Positions 12,409-25,300 of a DNA stretch of 64,000 nucleotides are shown in pieces; position 1 is the stretch's first letter; the number at the start of each line of letters is the position of its first letter. Position numbers and translations under genes: made by a program. The notes below the pieces were generated by a model that was not told the origin of the DNA, made no database searches, and worked only from the letters and a program-made list of their open reading frames with translations. The DNA is from Euptelea pleiosperma (lineage: Eukaryota; Streptophyta; Magnoliopsida; Ranunculales; Eupteleaceae): contig CM068553.1 in the NCBI GenBank assembly GCA_035048495.1, positions 2,177,259 to 2,241,258 on the forward strand, written 5' to 3'.

Positions 12409-12786
12409 GAGTAAAACTTCGATGACAGGAACCTATCATCAAGGCCGATGACAAGGCGCAATATGAGCCAGGCAGCACACTCTTAGAGGACTCTGACCTG
12501 TATGGATGTTTGATCAATCCCCAAGTGGACCCAGAAACCAAAATCGGCCCAAATAATGATTTCTAGGCGTTGGATTGGAATTATATTCATGGGTTGATTT
12601 TAACCTTAGGAATATTAGCATATTGACCATTATTTGAGGTACAAAGATCCAAAGATTTGAAATCACTAATCAAGCTGATTTTTGGTTTGTAGGTCCTCCT
12701 AAGGATTGGAAAAACATCCATACGGTCAGAGTCCTCTAAGAGTATGCCACGTGGCTCATTAGCGCCCTGTCATCAAAGTTTTACTC
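12409..12786. mobile_element. Family-B MULE-type MITE, 378 bp, complete
   Basis: Ends GAGTAAAAC/GTTTTACTC as in family A but with a different interior ('gatgacaggaacc', 'tggatgtttgatcaatcccc', and an inner palindrome around 'gatttctaggcgttgg'). It is flanked by an exact 9-bp duplication, GTTAAGAGT (12400-12408 and 12787-12795). This is the reference copy for family B in the window. Confidence 0.92.
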
Positions 12787-12890
12787 GTTAAGAGTAGGTG
12801 ACAAGGTTCTAAATGATTCGATGCAACGTAACGTGACTATTGTGACTGTGGGGTCACTTCAGTCATGTCTGGAAGGTCAATAATTATTTG

Positions 12891-13252
12891 AAGTAAAACT
12901 TCTGTCACAGCGTTCTGACAGATGCTTTTGTCACAACGCAAAACACCAGCCACGTGGTAGACAATTAGTGGATGCTGACCGTATGGATGTTAGACCTGTC
13001 CCTTGGTGGACCTCTCAACCAAAATTCAGGCTGATTAGTGATTTCAAAGCGATTCGATTGAAGTAATTTTCGTGGGTTGATTTTAACGGTAGTAATTTGA
13101 GCTATTTGGGTGCAAAGATCCAAAGGCTGTAAATCACTAATCAAGCTATTTTGGGTTTATAGGTCTACCGAGGGACTGTCCAAACATCCAAACGGTCAGC
13201 GTCCACCAAGTGGCTTGCGCTTTGCGTTGTGACTATCATAACACTGTGACAG
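12891..13252. mobile_element. Family-B MULE-type MITE, right end lost
   Basis: Left end 'aagtaaaacttctgtcacagc' is followed by the family-B interior. The right arm ends at 'actgtgacagaagg', without GTTTTACTC. Confidence 0.75.
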
Positions 13253-13319
13253 AAGGTACCCCATTCATGATTGGTGAATAAGTACCCCAATCAGTATGAT
13301 TGACTAGTATCCCAATCAG

Positions 13320-13490
13320 GAGTAAAACTTCTATCACACGAAATTGTAAATCACACAATCACAAGCCAATGAGTTCGCGGCACGTACACAAGTGCTTTTG
13401 CTTGTGATTTTGCTTTTTAAGTGTACGTGCCGAGAACTCATTGGCTGTGTTTGTGTGATTTGCAATCCGATTGTGACAGAAGTTTTACTC
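13320..13490. mobile_element. Family-A MULE-type MITE, 171 bp, complete
   Basis: GAGTAAAAC/GTTTTACTC ends, nearly perfect hairpin arms and an exact 9-bp target duplication, CCCAATCAG (13311-13319 and 13491-13499). A further family end, 'gagtaaaacttctatcatagc', begins at 13500, directly after the duplication, and peters out by about 13540. Confidence 0.93.
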
Positions 13491-13790
13491 CCCAATCAGG
13501 AGTAAAACTTCTATCATAGCGTTCGGACAGATGATTGACAAGTGCCAATAGTTACAAGTATAATAAGACTTCTGATATCCGTAAAAAAAATGACTTCTTC
13601 CAGTTCCAACAACAACCGTTATAACGGATATCCTTTTATTTTAGGTATCAACATTATAACAGGAAAACACGTAATAGGGTTGGTGCGTTACTGTTATAGT
13701 AGCTGTTATTTTTGTTATAATGGCAATTTTCAAACCATAGATTTAGGATTACAGTCGTAGAAAGGAAACCCCAGCAAAGTGTTACTAAGG

Positions 13791-13818
13791 TGGATTCAAG
13801 GACACAAGGGAGCGGCAA
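13791..13818 (+). promoter_or_regulatory. Distal promoter block shared by WS/DGAT copies 2 and 3
   Basis: 'ggattcaaggacacaaggg' followed by 'agcggcaa' matches 27703-27733 ('ggacttgaaggcgcaaggg', 'agcggcaa'). In copy 3 this block sits about 30 bp before the TATA box. In copy 2 it lies about 520 bp from the ATG. Confidence 0.6.
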
Positions 13819-13894
13819 CATGTTCCGTTCCTTGAGACGTGAGGGCATTTGCGTAACGCCACTATGTCGCCCCCCAGAAAAGATTCCCTGTGTC

Positions 13895-14298
13895 CCCCGG
13901 GAACTTCAAACTTTGAAAGTCCACCAACCAAAATGTAAGACATGTATGCCCGGGCCTTAACTTTGAAGTGAAGTCCCACTCCCCCAACCCAACATGTCTG
14001 ACACGGACCCCAACCCCTTAACCCAATCCGTGTTAACCCCTTTGGTTAGTGGGCCTGCCAATTTTTTTCCCGGGTTTTAAGAGAAAAGACTCACTGGCCA
14101 GGGACTTCAAACTTTGTAGTCTCCCCACCCAAAATGTGTGACACGTACCTCAATCCCTTAATCCAACCCACGTTAAGCCCTTGGTTAGTGGTTAACAAGG
14201 GGTACCTGTCAACATTTTGGGAGGGGGACATCACTTCAAAGTTTTTGGGAATAAAAAAATCCATCGAAACCTTGACTTTGATAATCACTTGCAATTAC
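13895..14298. repeat. Repetitive insertion displacing the copy-2 proximal promoter
   Basis: Direct repeats around 'gggaacttcaaactttg / ccacccaaaatgt.tgacac / ccttaatccaaccc.cgttaa' occur at about 13898-14055 and 14100-14195, with 'tttgaagtgaagtccc' and its inverse ('cacttcaaag') inside. Nothing like it lies in the same place in copies 1 or 3. The conserved CTCACTCCTATAAAA core promoter of those copies is absent here. Confidence 0.55.
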
Positions 14299-14308
14299 AC
14301 TATATACA
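14299..14308 (+). promoter_or_regulatory. Possible substitute TATA element of WS/DGAT copy 2
   Basis: 'actatataca' lies only about 30 bp before the ATG, at the point where leader homology with copy 3 ('gtctc...') begins. Its closeness to the start codon makes it a weak candidate. Confidence 0.35.
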
Positions 14309-14338
14309 GTCTCTGCAATTGGGGATCTCTTCAATACC

Positions 14339-17300
14339 ATGGAGTTGGTCGAAGGACTCAGATCCAGAAAGAAAGCTCTGAAAGCGCTAGTAACAAAGAG
14401 ACCCACAGAAAGAGAAGGAAATGGAGACGCAAAGATGGCTAACGGCGAGTTAACCGACGACCAGCCCTTAAGTCCATTTGGTCGTTTGTTTCATGCGCCT
14501 CACTTCAACTGTTACATCATAATGATTATGGGTTGGAAGACGAGAATCGACCGTGACGCCATTAAAACGGGGTTAGAGAATACAGTGCTTAAGCACCCTC
14601 GCTTCTCTAGTATACAGGTAAGAAAAGCTTCTTCCTTTATTTGTTCTTTTCTTTATGGGCTAGCTTCTTTTCGTTCTTTCAGGAAAATTGCTTCTTCCAG
14701 AACTCATTTTGCTTCATCCGGTCCAGTGATTCATCCAACTTGGAAGGAAAATGGTTTAGTTCAGCTTTTTAAACAATTTTAATTAATATTTTAATGACTC
14801 GGCCGAGTCGACTCAGAGGGTTAGGAATCAACTCGACCCGTTGGTCTTTCAAGTCGAATCAAATGCTAAAACTGATTCTTAGATTCAAATATTCAATTAT
14901 TCGAATATCAGGTCATCGACGAGATCAAAGGCGGGGGGATGAAATGGGTCCGAACAAAGGCGGATATAGAAAACCACGTTATCATCCCGGATCTGAACCC
15001 GACCATGGACTCACCAGATCAGTTCCTCGAAGACTATGTTTCCGATCTTAGCAAAACCACCATGGACACGTCAAAACCGCTCTGGGAAGTCCACCTCCTC
15101 GACGTTAAAACCACCGAAGCAGAGTCGGTAGGGGTTTTTCGGATTCACCACTCTCTCGGTGACGGGGTGTCTCTCATGTCGCTCCTCCTCGCTTATACTA
15201 GGAAAACAGCCAATCCGGAGGAATCGCCGACGATTCCTGTGAAGAAGAGAGCGGTTATGAGGAATCCCAGCAGGTTTTGGTGGCTATTTGTGAAAATTTG
15301 GGCGGTTTTCCGGCTGGTTTTGAATACTGTGGTGGATCTTTTGATGGTGGGAGCGACGTTAATATTTTTTAAGGATACGAAGACGCCTCTCAAAGGTGCG
15401 CCTGGGGTTGCGTTCACTCCTAAGCGGTTCGTCCACCGGACGCTTAGTCTCGATGATATCAAGTTGGTGAAGAATGCAATGAACACTGTAAGTTTCGCAA
15501 CCGAGCTGTGTTGCTTTCCTCAGGAGTATGATTTCCTAGCTCTACTCCGTAGGATGGTCCTCGTGAATTCTGATACACACCCCCACCATTGGCATTTTTC
15601 AGCCCAGCGCTATCAACCACCGTTGGATTCTCGGAATCCACGGCCGAGAACACGACTCCCAATAGGAGTCAGAAATGGGGGCTCCTGAGCCTGACCCGAA
15701 TATGGGTTGGTTAAATGCTAAGGACGGTCGATCTACATGCATCTAGGTGAATCCATGTGGCAAAAAACCACATGATTTGGTGACTATATATTGACCATTT
15801 GATTTGTTGAATTCATTTGGAAGGTGAGAGGAATTAGGATCGAACGGTTACAGTCATCCAATCAGGGGTGACTGTGACCCATTACAGTGGGTCCGCACGT
15901 GACTACTTGAACGTGAGTTGCACACTATTAGAGGGCGCTGACCGTATGGATGTTTGGCCAGTCCCTCGATGGACCTGCAAACCAAAAATCAGCCTGATTA
16001 TTTATTTCTAAGCATTTGATTGAAGTTATTTTCATGGGTTGATTTTAACCGTAGAAATTTGAGCATTATTGAGCGTTATTTGGGTGCAAAGATCCAAAGG
16101 TTGTTAAATCAGTAATCAGGCTATTTTTGGTTTGCAGGTCCACCGAAGGACTGGCCAAACATCCATACAGTCAGCACCGTTTGGGAAAGTCATTCAGTCA
16201 GCAAGTTATCTTATTAAACATTAAAGTCGTTATTTTACAGACAATCAACGACGTAATTTTGGGGGTCACAGCTGCTGGTCTCTCACGTTATCTCAACAGG
16301 AGATATGGTGAGTTTTCTTTTACTTTCTGACTTGCAAATTTCTATACGATTTATTATCCTACGGCCACTCTGTTACCTTACGATCACAATCAGACGGTGA
16401 GAGATAAAATATAAATAAAGGGTATACAAACAGTCTTTCCCTTTATTGTACAATTGATTATGAAAAATGACCGGCAGGCCAGTCTATTGACCGTTGGATT
16501 CAAGAGCTCTGCTGTTCATAGATAGTAATCGAGAAAACCACCGTCCGTGAGGCAACACGTATTTGACCTTTGCACTTGTTGCCTCGAGGACCGTGGATCT
16601 CTTGAATCCAATGCTCAATATTGGTCTTGATGGTATTTTACATTTTAAGCGTACTTCAGGGGATTGGGTAACTTCACCAATTTGCACTCTTTTTTGGTCT
16701 ACCGACCGCATGCTTTGCTGATGGACGTTGATGAGGGACCACGAGGTCCACAACATGAGCCATGTGGCACACTTTTAGAGATTACTGACCGTATGGATGT
16801 TTGGCCCAACCCTAGGTGGACCAACTTAGCCTGGTTAATGATTTCTAAGCGTTGTTTGCTTCCTGGTCTTAAACCAAATATTTATTAGGTGCAGAATGTG
16901 CTAGTCTCCCCTAATAATGCTCTGTTCCATTTGGTAGGTGACTATAAGAAGGATGAAGGTGCAACAGAGGAGAGAAATAATCTGCCAAAAAACATTCAGC
17001 TTCGGGCAAATCTTATCGTTAACATAAGACCGTCCGCAGGGATCCCGGTTAGTGTTTCTCTCTCCTTTTACTGTTAAACGTCTTCGATCTATACAAATTA
17101 TATGCATAGATATAACCTTCGGGACAGTTATTTCAATCTGGTTAAGGATGATCTAGTTTAAATATAGGTCGCCTACTGTTGTATATTGTGAAAATTAATG
17201 TCGGCAATTGCTGTTTAAAAATCTAGTTTTTTTTATTTTATAGCATATCGAGTTACGTCATCATTTCAGTAGAAAATTAGTAGAAAATAGAAAAAATTGA

Positions 17301-18222
17301 GCTAAAGTTTTGCAAGACAAGCGAGCAACCTAAGGATGTCTTCTCTAAGGTGGTCGCCTCTGAAAAGCCTAGCTACTTTAGACAGCTCATGAAAATTATA
17401 AATTAAGAGGGTGTGTTGAAAATTGTAATTTGAATTTTTTTAGAAGAATCCTAGTTTTTAGAGAAGTATTAGAATGTCTAAATCAGTGACATGTCATCAC
17501 CAAGGAAATCTTGGGGAGCCTATCATAGTCAAAGTTGGTTTAAAAGTCTATATATTAGGTACTTGGATATTTTAAGGACTAGTGGGTGGCCCGTGCCCTC
17601 GGCACTCCATTTGAGGGATAAGATCTCAGCCCTTTTTGTTGAAACGGATAAGAGCGCGTATAAGTGGGGAGACAACCACTGTGTTTAGTTATATAGATTA
17701 ATCAACTATATTACGTTTAGCTGAGATCCGACCGTCCACATTAAATGGATGGAATTGATCTCAACCACTCTTTCTCTTATGAAGCCGGATAAGATAAGGG
17801 ATAAGACAATTTCCCTGTTTTGTTATATAGAAAATTTAGGATTCTGAGTTCATATATAGGTAAACTTGGCATCTTACTTAGGCGCTAATATATCTATTGT
17901 GTTATTTTGAAGTGATGCATATACAAGTTAGATTATTGGGATTATTTTATGTACCCACAATTTTGCATCGTAATATTGATGGATTCTCCTCAGACATGAC
18001 CAATAAACAGGCTATGGTTGACATGATGAAAAATAATTCAGAAGACAAGTGGGGCAACTTGATCGGCTTTGTTCTCCTCCCCTTCACCATTGCCCTACGA
18101 GGTGATCCATTGGATTATGTTCGTGAGATGAAAGCCACCATGGATCGAAAGAAGCTCTCTCTTGAAGCTGCTTGCACATACTCCATATCTGCTTTATGTG
18201 GCAAGTCTGTTGGCATTAAGGT

Positions 18223-18264
<42 letters not shown>

Positions 18265-19330
18265 ATGGGGTTTTTCGCATGGTTACAGGTAGCGGATGCT
18301 CTATGTCACAATTTTCATTCACACACAACAATGACATTCTCGAACATTGTTGGGCCGCTCGAAGAAATCAGTCTTTATGGCCATCCGATAGCTCACCTTG
18401 CTATCAGTGTTTATGGTCATCCACATGTGAGTGTTCTTATAAGAATGAATCTTGTAGTATGTTAGCATTATAAAGGTTTTTAATTTATTGACTTTAGAAA
18501 GGATTCGTAAGTTAGACTATACAAAACATTTGAATAAAATTTTGGATGTGTGTTGTACCATTTTGAGCCAAGTCGGATCGGTTCAAGTTGGGTTGGGTCA
18601 CGGATATAGTAATTGTGACAATTGGTGGTATCCTTTGGTTGTAGCTATTGTGCGGTAAGAGTCTTGTGCTCTCCATGAAGTACTATATATTCTCTAAAGG
18701 GGTGTTGGGGTTTCCCTTGTGCATTGAAAAAATAAGAGAGGAAACTATTGTAACCCTAATTTTTTAGAGATAGTGAAAGAGCTCTTCTCACCTATAAACA
18801 TAGGCACGCTGTCGAACCACGTAAATTAGTTGTGTACATGTGAATCTTTTTCAGTTCTCTTTGTTTTCTTGGAGCGTGAAAGGTCGATTTTTAACAATGG
18901 TCCATGCTATTCGACGCGTGATCATTTTCTTTTGAAGCTGAAGCTCATTCAACCCGATTTGCATCATAGTTGAAATGGTAAACTAGAAGAACTAAATCAT
19001 GTATGCATATTGTTTTTTTATGTATTCTATTAGTTTTGTAAAATATATATTATCATCTTCAACTTGATACTCATACCATTTAATTTCTTTATTTATACCC
19101 AAAATTTTCTGATTTTATATCTTGGTAACTTTGCTCCCATTCAAATGGGCACTAATCCTTACAAGTGACAATTTTGACAGGCCATTACATTTCATTTCCT
19201 AAGCTACATGAACAAGATGACCATTGTTCTTGCAGTGGACCAAGACGCAGTTCCTGATCCTCATCGGCTCTGTGATGATCTAGAAGAATCTCTCAACATC
19301 ATCAAGGATGCTGCTGTAGCAAGAGGATGA
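14339..19330 (+). CDS. WSD: Wax ester synthase/diacylglycerol acyltransferase (WSD family), copy 2
   Basis: Seven exons, all in frame with GT-AG junctions: 14339-14617, 14912-15487, 16241-16307, 16938-17047, 18011-18220, 18289-18426, 19181-19330; 509 aa, full length for the family. N-terminal acyltransferase domain: LTDDQPLSPFGRLF, PLWEVHLLDVK and HHSLGDG (172-178). A long hydrophobic stretch (about 215-246) probably anchors it in the ER membrane. C-terminal domain: TINDVILG (the ND motif, N288-D289), NIRPSAGIP and GPLEEISLYGHPIAH. This is the most complete copy, with both signature motifs. The donor of intron 5 is weak: GTTCTC leading straight into a CT/TA microsatellite. Intron 2 holds a degraded family-B element (15905-16190) and intron 3 a half element (16740-16870). 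Exact substrate preference (wax ester or TAG) cannot be read from sequence. Confidence 0.92.
15905..16190. mobile_element. Family-B MITE remnant in intron 2 of WS/DGAT copy 2
   Basis: The interior is well preserved ('ctgaccgtatggatgtttgg', 'aaaaatcagcctgatta', 'ttttggtttgcaggtccacc'). The GAGTAAAAC ends are missing. Confidence 0.7.
18221..18264 (+). repeat. (CT)n(TA)n microsatellite at the intron-5 splice donor, copy 2
   Basis: The last exon base is 18220, and the intron opens GTTCTCTCTC and continues as CT then TA repeats. Copy 3 has the same arrangement. Copy 1 has a normal GTATGA donor. Confidence 0.9.
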
Positions 19331-19892
19331 GTACATAAATACATACATGATTAGTAGAAGGATAAAAGAAAATCGCAACCATTGTTTTGACCATCACCAG
19401 TGTTGTAGTTATAGTTTTGTGTGCTCAACTTACCATTGATGAAGTACTGTACTAGAGGTCATGAGCATATCTACTATGTTATGTTTAAGTTTGTGGTTGT
19501 ATGCGTTCTTCGCACCATTTGCATTTTGTGTTTGGTTACAAAGGGGATTTGGAATGGGTTTTATTACCTCTTGAAGAGGGTTTAAACTCTCCAATTGCCA
19601 ATATGAAGCCGCTTTGCCACTTGAGGAAACAAACCATGGCCAGGTCAGAGTCAACAAAATCCATGCTCCACCCAAGGTTGTTGCACCCTCCAAGAGCTTA
19701 TCTAACAGTTCTCTTGGTAGAAAAGAGGCCCAAGGGTTTTCCCTTTAGGTCCAACCCTCTAACATATATAAGAGCTCAAAACCTTTTTTTTTTCCAAGCA
19801 ATGCGGGACTAAAAAAACTATATAAAGAGTAAAGATTAAAAGACACCTTACTAGGCTTCCCTCCAAAAGTTTCATTCAAAAATTCATGTGTA

Positions 19893-20803
<911 letters not shown>

Positions 20804-21112
20804 ATATATATATAAGCATATGTTTGCAGTACACTCAAGTGTCATAGGTTCATAACCTGCTAGGAACAAAAAACAACAAACATAAATCTCTATGTCTCAA
20901 ACCTCCCTAGGTACACAAAATAAAACTTAAAACCTTAAATAACATTAGCTTTATGATGGATCAAAGCAAGAGATTCTTGAATCTCAAGAGTTCGATCACA
21001 CGGTCTTTATTATATGATTTCTCATAGAAATCAGGAATATGTGATTCCTCGTGATGACAAATCAAGGAGGGAGTGTTTGTGGAGAAAAATCAACCGAGGA
21101 AGATGTTGCTTA

Positions 21113-21888
21113 TATTTTATACGGAAAATTTTTTAAAAGAAAACAAACTTTAATTTATTTACAAAAATAAAAATAAGTTTATGACATTTCCAAGAAAAGT
21201 AACTAAACGCCCTTCGAAAGGGCGTTTCTCCCTGACAGATATAAAAGTTGAAAGGACTACTGTTTCTCTGGACAAAAGCAGAAAATGCGGACAAACGCCC
21301 TTTAAAAGGGCGTTTGCCCATAGAGAGTAAAACTTTTGTCTCAATATGAGCCACATGGCACACTCTTATCGGACGATGACCGTATGGATGTTTGGCATAT
21401 CACTAGGTGGACCTACACACCAAAAAAGAAACATGATTAGTGGTTTATAAGCATTGGATTGAAGTTATTTTCATACGTTAATTTTAATCGTAAGAATTTG
21501 AGCATTATTTGAGTGCAAAGATCCAAAGGTTGTAAATTACTAATCAAGCTGATTTTTGGACTGCAGGTCCATCAAGGGACTGATCAAACATCCATACGGT
21601 CAACGTCCACTAAGAGTGTGCCACATGGCTCATATTGGGACAAAAGTTTTACTCCTCTATGGGAAACGCCCTTTTAAAGGGCTTCTGCCAGGTACAGACG
21701 CCCTTTAAAAGGGCGTTTGTCAGTATTTTCAACTTTTTTAATCAATCTTTTCACCTTTTATTTCTGTCAGGGAGAAATGCCCTTTCAAAGGGCGTTTAGT
21801 TACTTTTTTTGGGATTACCACAATTTTATTTTTGTTTTTGTAAATAGATTAAATTTTTTTTTCTTTTTAGAAACTTTTCGTATTTTTT
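21113..21888. mobile_element. Long inverted-repeat element with five GGGCGTTT hairpins and a nested MITE
   Basis: The outer arms (about 21113-21324 and 21655-21888) are inverted copies of each other. They include 'aagtaactaaacgccc' and 'ctccctgacaga.ataaaag'. Five short palindromes of the form AAACGCCCTTnnAAGGGCGTTT lie at about 21205, 21293, 21664, 21697 and 21776. In the middle sits a family-B element (21325-21654). Confidence 0.75.
21325..21654. mobile_element. Family-B MULE-type MITE nested in the centre of a larger palindrome
   Basis: Ends GAGTAAAAC and GTTTTACTC are intact. The flanks are mirror images (CCCATAGAG/CTCTATGGG) and not a direct 9-bp repeat, because it sits at the exact centre of the outer inverted repeat. 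Confidence 0.8.
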
Positions 21889-22109
21889 ATATTTAGGTAA
21901 ATACAAATACTAGATGAATATAACAAAGAAAAATTTTCAAGATTTTAAATTAGAAAAAGATATCCTAAAAGTTTAATGAAGAAAATGAAGAAGAGGAGGT
22001 AGGATTGGTTAATGAATGTATGATGGGACCAGGCCCGTCTCTACCATAAGGCAAATAAGGCGGTTGCCATAGGCCCCAGGTGAGAGAAGGCCCACAGCCC
22101 AGGTGAGAG

Positions 22110-22350
22110 AAGGCCCCAGCCCACTGACCGCATAGATGTTTAGCCCACCCCTTGTTGGATATACAAACCAAAAATTAACCTGATTGGTTATCTCTAGCTA
22201 TAGATTTTAGTACTTTTTAGGATTTGATTTGGATAAAAGCATATTTTTTTAGTATTAAATCCAACGGCTAGAAATCATCAATCAAGCTGATTTTTTATGT
22301 GCTTATCCGTCAATAGGTGGGCGGAACATCCATGCAGTCATTAGGCCCAA
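22110..22350. mobile_element. Family-C MITE
   Basis: Inner palindrome 'ctgaccgcatagatgtttag' ... 'ggaacatccatgcagtca' around the 'aacggctagaaatcatcaat' core. The left flank 'accataaggcaaataaggcgg' recurs at 37090-37115. Confidence 0.65.
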
Positions 22351-25300
22351 AAAAAAATATCTATGTAGGGTCGCGAGAGTCCTTTGCATGGATTACAACA
22401 GGATTATGGTTATCCTCTGCAAGTAAATTTTCCCTGTAACTTCTGATTATCATGAATAGTTGTTAAATAAGATTTTCTACTATATAGAGAGTTCATATAG
22501 AGTTTTCGTCTTAAGCCTCAACTTGCATCCAAGAGCCCTAGATGGGGCCAAGATACGTGTGCACGAGAAAAGAATGCTTTAAATTTGCAAGCACACCCGA
22601 TTTGTGAGCGGGAGAAAAGAATGCTTTAAATTTGCATGCATACTCAATTTGTCTACAACAGCGACCGAACGTAAGGTTTTTAATGGACTGGTATTGCGGT
22701 ATAACGGACACGAGGTTTACCATTTATTGCCATTATAATTCCCCGATATTTTAACAAAAAAATAGAAAATAATGAAATATAAAAAAAAATATAATGGGAA
22801 GTATCAAAATAAATGATATTTTTTATTACATTCACAGACAACGACCATTATATTCGTTATAGTGGTTTTATAACAGGTTTACAACGTATTTAACATCCAC
22901 TTTGTGAGATTTATAATGAATTTTAAATTTGAATTCAAAATTATAAAATAATAGAAAATAACGGCAAATAAATGAAAAATAGCGGACGATTTAATTTAAA
23001 ACGGTATCAAAAAGTAACAGACAATATATATTATTGTGATAAGGGCCGTTATTTTGAAATAAATCAGAAATAACTTAACAGGCTCAGAACATTACCGTTA
23101 TAATGGCCGTTACAAAAAACTAATATCCCTTTTTTAAACACAGGAGAGAAGAACCCTATCTCCTAATTGCTAGCTGTGTGATAATGTGAGGGAGTACGTA
23201 ACATAATAAATTACTACAAGGCTGGACATTGGTCTTGGCTAATGATAAGCGTTTGGTGCACTACTCCGACAGCTAAGATTTTATTGACGGACACTATGTC
23301 GCATCTAATCTTTCCATACTCCAACTAGTTCTAAGCATCTAATAAAATAAAGGGTATTTTAGTAATACCCCCTGACATTTGAAAGTAATTAGCAACAAGG
23401 TTTAAAGAAACGGCCGTTATAACGGATTCAGACCTCCCCCATTACGTTACATACCGTTAAACTCCCAAAAAATAAGGACCGTTATTTTCTGGAAAAAATT
23501 GTGAAAAAACGGCAGTGTTTTTTTCTGACATTTTTCCGTTATATTCCATTTTTTAAATTCAAGATTTGAATTTCAGCACCAATTTCTTCATTTTTGCCAC
23601 TGAGCATTTTTTTCGTTGTAACGGCCAGTATAATGGAAAAAACAGTAACACCCCCACTCCGTTAGACCGTTATAATTGGACTTGAATCAGACGTCGTTAG
23701 CATTGTAATTACAATATAATGGTCCTTTTCATGGGTGCATTACCAGGCGCATGATGCATGTCAGGTACCTTAGTCAAATGATGGTTAAACAGGGTCAAGG
23801 GGGTAATCATAAAGTTTGAAATCAACATGTTTTGTCAATGGACAATTCATTTTTTTCGTCTCCATCCAACTCTTTTGATGAAAAAATATTAAATTCAAGA
23901 TTTTTTGTGGTAATTTTTTGAAAAGTTTGGTAACTATTTTTCTTGCGATTTTTAGGCAAACCAAAGAATTGACTTTTTTTTATTTACCAGTGGGTGGTCT
24001 GTGCCCACGACAAAGCATTTATCAAAATTAAGTGTGAGTGGCTGAGATTGACCATCCAGTTGGGGGATAAGATCTCAAACCTTCTTTATTAAAGCCTATA
24101 AGAGGAGGAGACAACCGAGAAAAAAAAAGAATTTTCGGTTTTGTATATCCTTTGCTAGAATTAATATTAGAGTTGACTTATACCTCGACAATACAATCCA
24201 ATCACTATAGATCATCACAAATATTCCATGTGGGCATGTGGTCTCAATCATAGTTAGCAATTCAGTATACGGCAAAGATTCGAAACACGAAAAGTTCGAG
24301 TTTAATTCGATTTTGGGATAAAAAATATTCGGTCAAAAATTTGATCATTATTGAAATGTTATATTGTTTAGTCTTAAAAAGCCTGAATTTTACTAATTTT
24401 TTCATTTTATGCAGCCATTTAATACGTTTTTATTAAAAAAATATATAAAATCCGTGTATTGAACGCGAATAATACGTGTTTTATTCGCATACTCTTAAAA
24501 TTCGTGATTTTTTTCTAATTTTTTATTTTATGCGGATGATTTAAACGTTTCTTCAAAAAAACAAAAAATTTGGATATTAAACACGTATAATACACGAATT
24601 TACTAACTAGGGTCTCAATCAAGGCTCACATGTCCAGAACTAATGCTCGTTGTGGGCATGTCATCTGGTCCCAATCAAGGCTGGCCTGTTTCTATTGTAC
24701 ACGTAGTGCATTTGTAGAAATTTTATGGGCCCCCACCCCACACTAGAGAGAGAAAACAACCTACCCATGAGGACAAGATCGTGTGGGAGTTTTATCTATG
24801 TTAGTGTAAAAGGAAGCAATAGACTTCCAAACGGCTATTTGCTATTTGAAGTCAAGAGTTTTGCTTCCAATTTTTAAGAAACCACATACATAGCCATACA
24901 ACTTAAGTTTGCTGTCCATGGAGACTTTTAAACTCTAAAATGTCGCGTGGCACGCTCGCTCGCTCAGCCCAAAAAACCCATGGATGTATTCACCTACACA
25001 TAAAAAATCAGCTTGATTGGTGATTTCTAACAATTTGCACCAAAGAAAAAGCTCAAATCGTTTGGCTAGAAATCATCAATTAACCGAAGCGAGGAAGCCT
25101 TGGAAGCTAGGATGGATATGGACGTCATAAATACAACGTAAGCTAAGCTGATTTTTTAAATTCATTTTTCTTTTTCTAAAGCATTTTCTTATTTTTCTAT
25201 AAAAAATTTTAATTATTATTATTTATTTTTTTATTCTTTGCAGAGCACCCATGCTAAGCATGAGCTAAAACACTAGTTTCTATATTGAAGCAGCACGGTC

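Larger units (their letters stand above)
10842..13785. other. Intergenic between WS/DGAT copies 1 and 2
   Basis: No gene is seen. A family-C element lies at about 11154-11563. From 11640 to 12190 there is unrecognised AT-rich sequence. A dense block of family-A/B elements spans 12205-13540, and a short 'cgttataacgg' family-D fragment lies at about 13610-13740. Confidence 0.7.

Noticed and set aside
21200..21800. CRISPR-like array suggested by the repeated GGGCGTTT palindromes
   Set aside because: Spacing is irregular, the units are arranged as inverted arms of a transposon, and the context is a plant nuclear genome.
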